A stretch of 64,000 nucleotides of DNA from positions 27,716-91,715 of the forward strand of contig NZ_JAIETD010000027.1 of the NCBI RefSeq assembly GCF_019745455.1, given 5' to 3'. Position numbers and translations under genes: made by a program. The notes under the pieces were generated by a model. That model was not told the DNA's origin. It worked only from the letters and a program-made list of their open reading frames with translations, and did no database searches. This stretch comes from Methylobacterium sp. (GTDB lineage Bacteria; Pseudomonadota; Alphaproteobacteria; Rhizobiales; Beijerinckiaceae). Position 1 is the stretch's first letter. Each line of letters opens with the position of its first letter. Positions 59,574-64,000 of this stretch are shown here, piece after piece.

Positions 59574-60023
59574 ATGGACGTCACGGTGGAACGACTGATC
59601 GCAGGGTCGACCGCGATCGGTGAGCCAAGGGTCCCGCAGGGGCTTGAAGCTTCGACGGCCGCCCGCTCGTTGCTGGCGATTGGCGTGATCGCGGGAGCCG
59701 GCGTCGCTGCCGTTCTTCCGGCGGCCTCTGTCGGCGAGATCGACCCGGATCTGGTCCGGCTTATCCGGTTCATGGCCGCCCTGAAGGGCGGGCTACTCAT
59801 CGCGGCACTGTGGGCGGGTGCCTGGAGGCTGGGACGGTCTGCCCCGATCTGGCGGACCACCGTCTACGTTTGCGCGCCGGCACTGATGGCGTTCGGAACG
59901 CTCGCCCTGTGGCGAGTTCAGGTCCCGGGCCTGGCGGCGGCCGCGCTGCATCTCGGCCTCGTGGCCTTTCTCGCAACCAGCCTGACGGACAGAGATTTCA
60001 TCCCCTCGCGCCGTACGACGTGA
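59574..60023 (+). CDS. Small four-helix membrane protein of unknown function
   Basis: A 149-residue protein with four hydrophobic helices at about 32-50, 65-87, 95-113 and 118-136, and charged ends. No family recognised. GAGG lies close upstream of the ATG. It is divergent from the lytic transglycosylase and precedes the tRNA-His gene, which is on the opposite strand. Confidence 0.7.
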   Translation: MDVTVERLIAGSTAIGEPRVPQGLEASTAARSLLAIGVIAGAGVAAVLPAASVGEIDPDLVRLIRFMAALKGGLLIAALWAGAWRLGRSAPIWRTTVYVCAPALMAFGTLALWRVQVPGLAAAALHLGLVAFLATSLTDRDFIPSRRTT

Positions 60024-60056
60024 GCGCAGGTCGCCCCAGATATTCGAGAGTGATGA

Positions 60057-60133
60057 TGGTACCACCGCCCCGGCTCGAACGGGGGACCCCCAGATCCACA
60101 ATCTGGTGCTCTAACCAACTGAGCTACGGCGGC
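60057..60133 (-). tRNA. tRNA-His (GTG)
   Basis: On the minus strand a full cloverleaf folds: acceptor GCCGCCG with CGGTGGT, D-arm GCTC...GAGC, anticodon stem CCAGA/TCTGG around TTGTGGA (anticodon GTG), T-arm CCCCG-TTCGAGC-CGGGG and an encoded CCA. The discriminator base 73 is A and the base before position 1 is T, so the usual G-1:C73 pair of tRNA-His is absent, as known for many alphaproteobacteria. Confidence 0.96.
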
Positions 60134-60282
60134 ACTGAAGGCGCGATGTATCCTGGCCTCGCCGGCATTTCAAGCGGGGGCCGCGTCATCGCCGTGCATG
60201 CGCTCGACGGGAGGGCTGCGGTTCCTCGCTGCCTCAGACTGCCTTGCCCGGTACATAACGGCTTGCCAGCCCCTTTGGTTGG

Positions 60283-62124
60283 ATGAAACGTCCCGTGCCG
60301 CCTCCCCGCCCTTCCATCATCGGTCTCGTGCAGGTGCCGGCGCGCCTTCGCGCGCTTGTCCGTGGGGGTGAGATCGGCCTCGTCATGCTCGCAGGCCTCG
60401 TTGGCTGCGGCGCCGGGGCAGCGGTGGCGGGGATGAGCGTCGCGGCTCAGATGCTGAGGGAGATGCTCTTTCACCTGCCGTCAGGCACAAGGCTGAGCGC
60501 GACGACTGGCCTCGATCCGTTCCACATCGTCCTTGGGCCTGCCTTCGGCGGTGCCGTCGTCGGGTTGCTGCTGCTCTGGCTCGGCCGACGCAGTACCCGT
60601 CCGCGTCGTCCGATGATCGATCCGATCGAGGCCAACGCTCTCCATGGTGGAAGGATGTCGATACGCGACTCGACCGTGGTCGCGCTGCAGAACGTCCTAT
60701 CCAACGGAAGCGGCGCCTCCGTCGGCCTGGAGGCCGGCTATACCCAACTCTGCGCCGGCTTCGCCTCGCGGCTCGGCCTCGCCTTCGAGCTGAGACGATC
60801 CGACCTGCGCACCCTCGTCGGCTGCGGCTCGGCCGCCGCCATCGCGGCCGCCTTCGGCGCCCCCCTGACGGGAGCCTTCTACGCCTTCGAGCTCATCGTC
60901 GGGACCTATTCGATCGCCCTGCTCACGCCCGTGGTCGTCGCGGCCCTGTGCGGCAGCCTCGTCGCCAAATCGCTTGCGGCTCAGCCGGCGCTCGTCGCCG
61001 CAGCCCAGCCGGAAGCCTTCGCCAGCGGCGCTATCACGGCAATCGACACACTGCCGAGCCTCGCCCTCGGCCTGGTCTGCGCCGGTCTTGGCATCGCGAT
61101 CATGCGCGGCGTCACCCTGGTGGAGGCTGGCGTCCGGGCGAGCCGGGTGCATCCGGCCCTCGCACCGATGATAGGCGGCTTCTGCGTCGGGGGTCTCGCG
61201 CTGGCGGTGACGCCGCAGATCCTCTCGGGGGGTCATGGCGCCCTGCATCTGCAGTTCGAGCCGGACACGCCGGCCATGGGGATCCTTGCCCTGGCCGTCT
61301 TGTTCGCCGGCAAGGCCACCGCCTCGGCGATCTCGATCGGCTGCGGCTTTCGCGGCGGCCTGTTCTTCGCGTCGTTGTTCCTCGGAGCCCTGGCGGGCAA
61401 GATCTTCGCCGCCGCCATCCCCGACGCCTTGCCAGGCCTGACCGCCTTCGGACTGACGCCGCTCGCCTATGGCGTCGTGGGGATGAGCGCACTCGCCGTG
61501 GCGGTGATCGGCGGCCCGCTCACCATGACGTTCCTGGCGCTCGAACTGACCGGGAGCTTCCCGATCACCGGCCTCGTCCTCGTGGCGGTGATCGCCTCGT
61601 CGCTGACGGTCCGGAAGACCTTCGGCTACTCATTCGCCACCTGGCGCTTCCACCTGCGAGGGGAGAGCATCCGCAGCGCCCACGACATCGGCTGGATTCG
61701 CAATCTCACCGTCGCGGCGCTGATGCGGCGTGACGTCGGCACGGTCGGCATCGCGACGCCGATGCCCGAGTTCCTCGCCGCCCACCCGCTCGGCTCGCCG
61801 TCGCGGGTGGTCATCGTCGATGGGGAAGGGCGCTATGCCGGCATCGTTCTGGTTCCCGAAGCCCATGCAGCTGCCCGGGCCGACCCCGATCAAACGCCGG
61901 ATCTCGCCGAGGTGATCCGCTACCCCGATGCCTTCCTGATCCCCGAGATGAACGCCAAGGCGGCGGCAGCCGCGTTCGACCGCCACGAGAGCGAGGCGCT
62001 CGCCGTCGTCGATTCGCGCGACACCCGCCGGGTGGTCGGCCTCCTGACCGAGAGACACACGCTCAAGCGCTACAGCGAGGAACTCGACAGGCAGCGGCGG
62101 GCGATGGTGGGCGAGGCGGTTTAG
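60283..62124 (+). CDS. ClC family chloride transporter with C-terminal CBS domains
   Basis: A 613-residue protein. About ten to twelve membrane segments carry the ClC core: GSGASVGLEAG, with the gating Glu in GLEAG, AAAFGAPLTG, and CGFRGGLFFASLFLG. Two CBS-like segments lie in the C-terminal 140 residues. Two features differ from E. coli ClC: the region of the GSGIP motif reads PIEANALHGG, and at the second of the paired inner Glu positions there is Leu (FELI). These changes may alter anion or proton coupling. The gene stands alone. Confidence 0.9.
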   Translation: MKRPVPPPRPSIIGLVQVPARLRALVRGGEIGLVMLAGLVGCGAGAAVAGMSVAAQMLREMLFHLPSGTRLSATTGLDPFHIVLGPAFGGAVVGLLLLWLGRRSTRPRRPMIDPIEANALHGGRMSIRDSTVVALQNVLSNGSGASVGLEAGYTQLCAGFASRLGLAFELRRSDLRTLVGCGSAAAIAAAFGAPLTGAFYAFELIVGTYSIALLTPVVVAALCGSLVAKSLAAQPALVAAAQPEAFASGAITAIDTLPSLALGLVCAGLGIAIMRGVTLVEAGVRASRVHPALAPMIGGFCVGGLALAVTPQILSGGHGALHLQFEPDTPAMGILALAVLFAGKATASAISIGCGFRGGLFFASLFLGALAGKIFAAAIPDALPGLTAFGLTPLAYGVVGMSALAVAVIGGPLTMTFLALELTGSFPITGLVLVAVIASSLTVRKTFGYSFATWRFHLRGESIRSAHDIGWIRNLTVAALMRRDVGTVGIATPMPEFLAAHPLGSPSRVVIVDGEGRYAGIVLVPEAHAAARADPDQTPDLAEVIRYPDAFLIPEMNAKAAAAAFDRHESEALAVVDSRDTRRVVGLLTERHTLKRYSEELDRQRRAMVGEAV

Positions 62125-62216
62125 TGCCGCTTCGTCTTGAACGGCAGGGTTGATTGACCTCGCCGGCTCATCGCCTCAGATCCTCTCACCAAGGAAAATC
62201 CTCGAAGGACATCGCC

Positions 62217-63296
62217 ATGAACCAAGCCTCGCGCCGACATCGCATCGCAGTCATTCCCGGCGACGGGATCGGCAAGGAAGTGATGCCGGAGGGGATTCGG
62301 GTGCTGCAACGGGCAGCCGAAATCTACGGCTTCAGCCTCGACCTCGACGAGTTCGATTTCGCCTCCTGCGACTACTATGCCGCCCACGGCCGGATGATGC
62401 CGGAGGATTGGAAGGAGCGGATCGGCGGCCACGACGCGATCTTCTTCGGCGCCGTCGGCATGCCCGACCAGGTGCCCGACCACATCTCGCTATGGGGCTC
62501 GCTGATTCAGTTCCGGCGCGAGTTCGATCAATACGTCAACCTGCGTCCGGTCCGGCTGATGCCCGGCGTGCCCTGTCCCCTGGCCGGCCGGAAGCCGGGC
62601 GACATCGATTTCTGGGTGGTTCGCGAGAATACCGAGGGCGAGTATTCCAATGCCGGCGGCCGGATGTTTCCGGGCACCGACCGCGAGTTCGCCGTCCAGG
62701 AATCGATCTTCACGCGGTACGGCACCGACCGGGTGCTGCGCTTCGCCTTCGACCTCGCGCAGAGCCGACCTAAGCGTCACCTGACCTCGGCCACGAAGTC
62801 GAACGGCATCTCGATCACCATGCCGTACTGGGACGAGCGAGTGAAGGCGGTCTCGCAAGCCTATCCCGAGGTGCGCTGGGACCAGTACCACATCGATATC
62901 CTGACCGCGCAGTTCGTCCTGAATCCCGACCGCTTCGACGTGGTGGTGGCCTCCAACCTGTTCGGAGACATCCTGTCCGATCTCGGCCCGGCCTGCACCG
63001 GCACCATCGGCATCGCGCCCTCCGGCAACATCAACCCGGAGCGACGCTTTCCTTCCCTGTTCGAGCCCGTCCATGGCTCGGCCCCGGACATCGCCGGCAA
63101 GGGCATCGCCAACCCCATCGGCCAGATCTGGTCAGGGGCGATGATGCTGGAACACCTGGGAGAGACCGAGGCGGCCGCAGCGATCGTCAGGGCGATCGAA
63201 CGGGTGCTCGTGGACGAAGCCACGCGAACCGGTGACCTCGGCGGCCGAGCCGACACTGTCACCTGCGGACGGGCGGTCCACGCGGCACTGGGGTGA
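62217..63296 (+). CDS. Tartrate dehydrogenase / D-malate dehydrogenase (TtuC/DmlA family)
   Basis: A 359-residue beta-decarboxylating dehydrogenase of the isocitrate/isopropylmalate dehydrogenase superfamily. IAVIPGDGIGKEV opens the NAD domain; WVVRENTEGEYSNAGGR, NLFGDILSDLG and PVHGSAPDIAGKG match the TtuC/DmlA branch, with KSNG near residue 190. It oxidises tartrate or D-malate with NAD and Mn/K. AAGGA lies eight or so bases before the ATG; the longer open frame upstream is not supported. Confidence 0.93.
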   Translation: MNQASRRHRIAVIPGDGIGKEVMPEGIRVLQRAAEIYGFSLDLDEFDFASCDYYAAHGRMMPEDWKERIGGHDAIFFGAVGMPDQVPDHISLWGSLIQFRREFDQYVNLRPVRLMPGVPCPLAGRKPGDIDFWVVRENTEGEYSNAGGRMFPGTDREFAVQESIFTRYGTDRVLRFAFDLAQSRPKRHLTSATKSNGISITMPYWDERVKAVSQAYPEVRWDQYHIDILTAQFVLNPDRFDVVVASNLFGDILSDLGPACTGTIGIAPSGNINPERRFPSLFEPVHGSAPDIAGKGIANPIGQIWSGAMMLEHLGETEAAAAIVRAIERVLVDEATRTGDLGGRADTVTCGRAVHAALG

Positions 63297-63552
63297 GCCG
63301 ACCCTGCCGAGATGACCGGTGAGCGGCCCGCGACGGGATGCGCCTGCACCGATCCGCCCACCTCGATCTCATCGCCGTCGCCGAACCAAGACCTTAGCCG
63401 TTCAAGCTTCCACCATGATGATCCCGCCGTCATAAACGTCTTCGCAAAGATGAAGGGCAGCCGGACGGAACGGTTTTGCCGTCGATCTCGTTTCGGCAGC
63501 GCGTCGGCGCCCTTGGGCGTCGTCGATCAACATTTGCAGTGGATCTGGCGAC

Positions 63553-63891
63553 ATGAATAAGCTCTTGCGAAGCACGATGGCGGCTGCCCTTCTCGTCGCG
63601 GGCGTCTCAATGGCGGTCGCCCAGGGCGGACCAGGCGGTGGTGGTGCAGGCGGCGGAGGCGGCGGTGCCGGTGGAGCAGCAGGCGGTGGAGCGGCCGGTG
63701 GTGGCGCGGCAGGCGCCGCGGGCAGTGGAGGCGGAGGAGCCGGCATGCGCGGCGGTGGCGGCGAGGCCGGCGGTGGCGCTGCGGGCGGTGCGGGCATGCG
63801 GGGCGGCGCGCGTGGACGACCTGGTGCAGGCCATGGGGCTGTCGGGCATCTCGAAGTCCTCCGTGTCGAAGCTGTGCAAGGACATCGATGA
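63553..63891 (+). CDS. Gly-rich exported protein, 3' part probably replaced
   Basis: A 112-residue ORF. MNKLLRSTMAAALLVAGVSMAVAQ is a signal peptide, followed by about 65 residues made almost only of Gly and Ala with occasional Met-Arg. From about 63810 the reading frame runs out of register with IS256 transposase sequence, so the last 25 residues are probably not native and the gene looks truncated. Function unknown. Confidence 0.6.
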   Translation: MNKLLRSTMAAALLVAGVSMAVAQGGPGGGGAGGGGGGAGGAAGGGAAGGGAAGAAGSGGGGAGMRGGGGEAGGGAAGGAGMRGGARGRPGAGHGAVGHLEVLRVEAVQGHR

Positions 63892-63928
63892 GCGGGTGAA
63901 CGCCTTCCTCAAGCGCCCGCTGTCCGGC
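63812..63928 (+). pseudogene. IS256-family transposase remnant
   Basis: In one frame the DNA encodes VDDLVQAMGLSGISKSSVSK followed by LCKDIDERVNAFLKRPLSG, the central segment of IS256/mutator transposases (RSVDDLVxAMG..GISKSxVSRLC). The flanks do not belong to a transposase: upstream is the Gly-rich gene in another frame, and after PLSG the expected WPYLWLDATY block is missing. It is a fragment of about 117 bases without catalytic residues. Confidence 0.8.
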
Positions 63929-64000
63929 GCGGTGGTTGCTACGCTCGCCATATCCGACGTCGACAATACCTATGCGGCCACCGACGTCGCTTTGAGCGGC

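Noticed and set aside
63625..63800. Tandem repeat or CRISPR-like array
   Set aside because: The repetition is codon-level Gly/Ala low complexity in a coding frame, with no spacer structure.

Overview
The window looks like a chromosomal segment of a GC-rich alphaproteobacterium of the Hyphomicrobiales, most likely Methylobacteriaceae (Methylobacterium/Methylorubrum-like). Supporting signs are the hisB-H-A-F-E-coaA cluster with a DUF2628 gene inside it, petABC, a phasin, several soluble and membrane chemoreceptors, cyclic-di-GMP enzymes, a PdhS/PleC/DivJ-type histidine kinase, a NepR-like domain of the alphaproteobacterial general stress response, and a tRNA-His with A73 and no encoded G-1. The genus is an inference. 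Nearly all genes look like core or long-resident genes; only the right-hand edge shows mobile DNA.

Layout. 1-5.7 kb: tail of an unknown gene and its terminator, a Rieske oxygenase, an MBL-fold hydrolase, a Cache-type chemoreceptor, and an EAL phosphodiesterase that ends in a CZB-like zinc-binding module. 5.7-12.8 kb (minus strand): hslU, a multi-spanning membrane protein, a second chemoreceptor, hslV, a RecD-like helicase and hemF. The two hsl genes are split by two unrelated genes. 13.0-18.4 kb: molybdopterin oxidoreductase, Asp/Glu/hydantoin racemase-like protein, trmL, ABC exporter. 18.4-20.6 kb: an AT-rich regulatory region and a soluble receptor with three PAS domains, an MCP domain and PilZ. 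20.6-23.8 kb: petABC (cytochrome bc1). 23.9-29.7 kb: mtnP, then the translationally coupled his operon ending in coaA. 29.7-34.5 kb: thpR, and tesA divergent from a YbbA/YbbP-like ABC pair.

34.5-39.8 kb: GAF-GGDEF cyclase, a BI-1 family gene with a structured leader, DUF2794, a candidate structured RNA ending in a strong terminator just upstream of bluB, an L,D-transpeptidase and an SDHAF4-like protein. 39.9-46.3 kb: rsmB, a perfect CtrA-type box, heparinase II/III-like protein, purH, DUF2252. 46.4-53.2 kb (minus): MHS-type transporter, acetyl-CoA synthetase, histidine kinase. 53.4-60 kb: phasin, small secreted protein, a second L,D-transpeptidase, two transglutaminases, a NepR-like/receiver fusion, a lytic transglycosylase, a small membrane protein and tRNA-His. 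60.3-64 kb: ClC transporter with CBS domains, tartrate/D-malate dehydrogenase, and a Gly-rich exported protein that runs into an IS256-family transposase remnant.

Signalling is the dominant theme: three chemoreceptors, one GGDEF and one EAL protein share a GCTTAAGCC-like element near their start codons. The least expected items are the NepR-REC fusion, the EAL-CZB fusion, the PAS3-MCP-PilZ receptor and the orphan structured RNA before bluB. No CRISPR array, rRNA, intact insertion sequence or prophage is visible.
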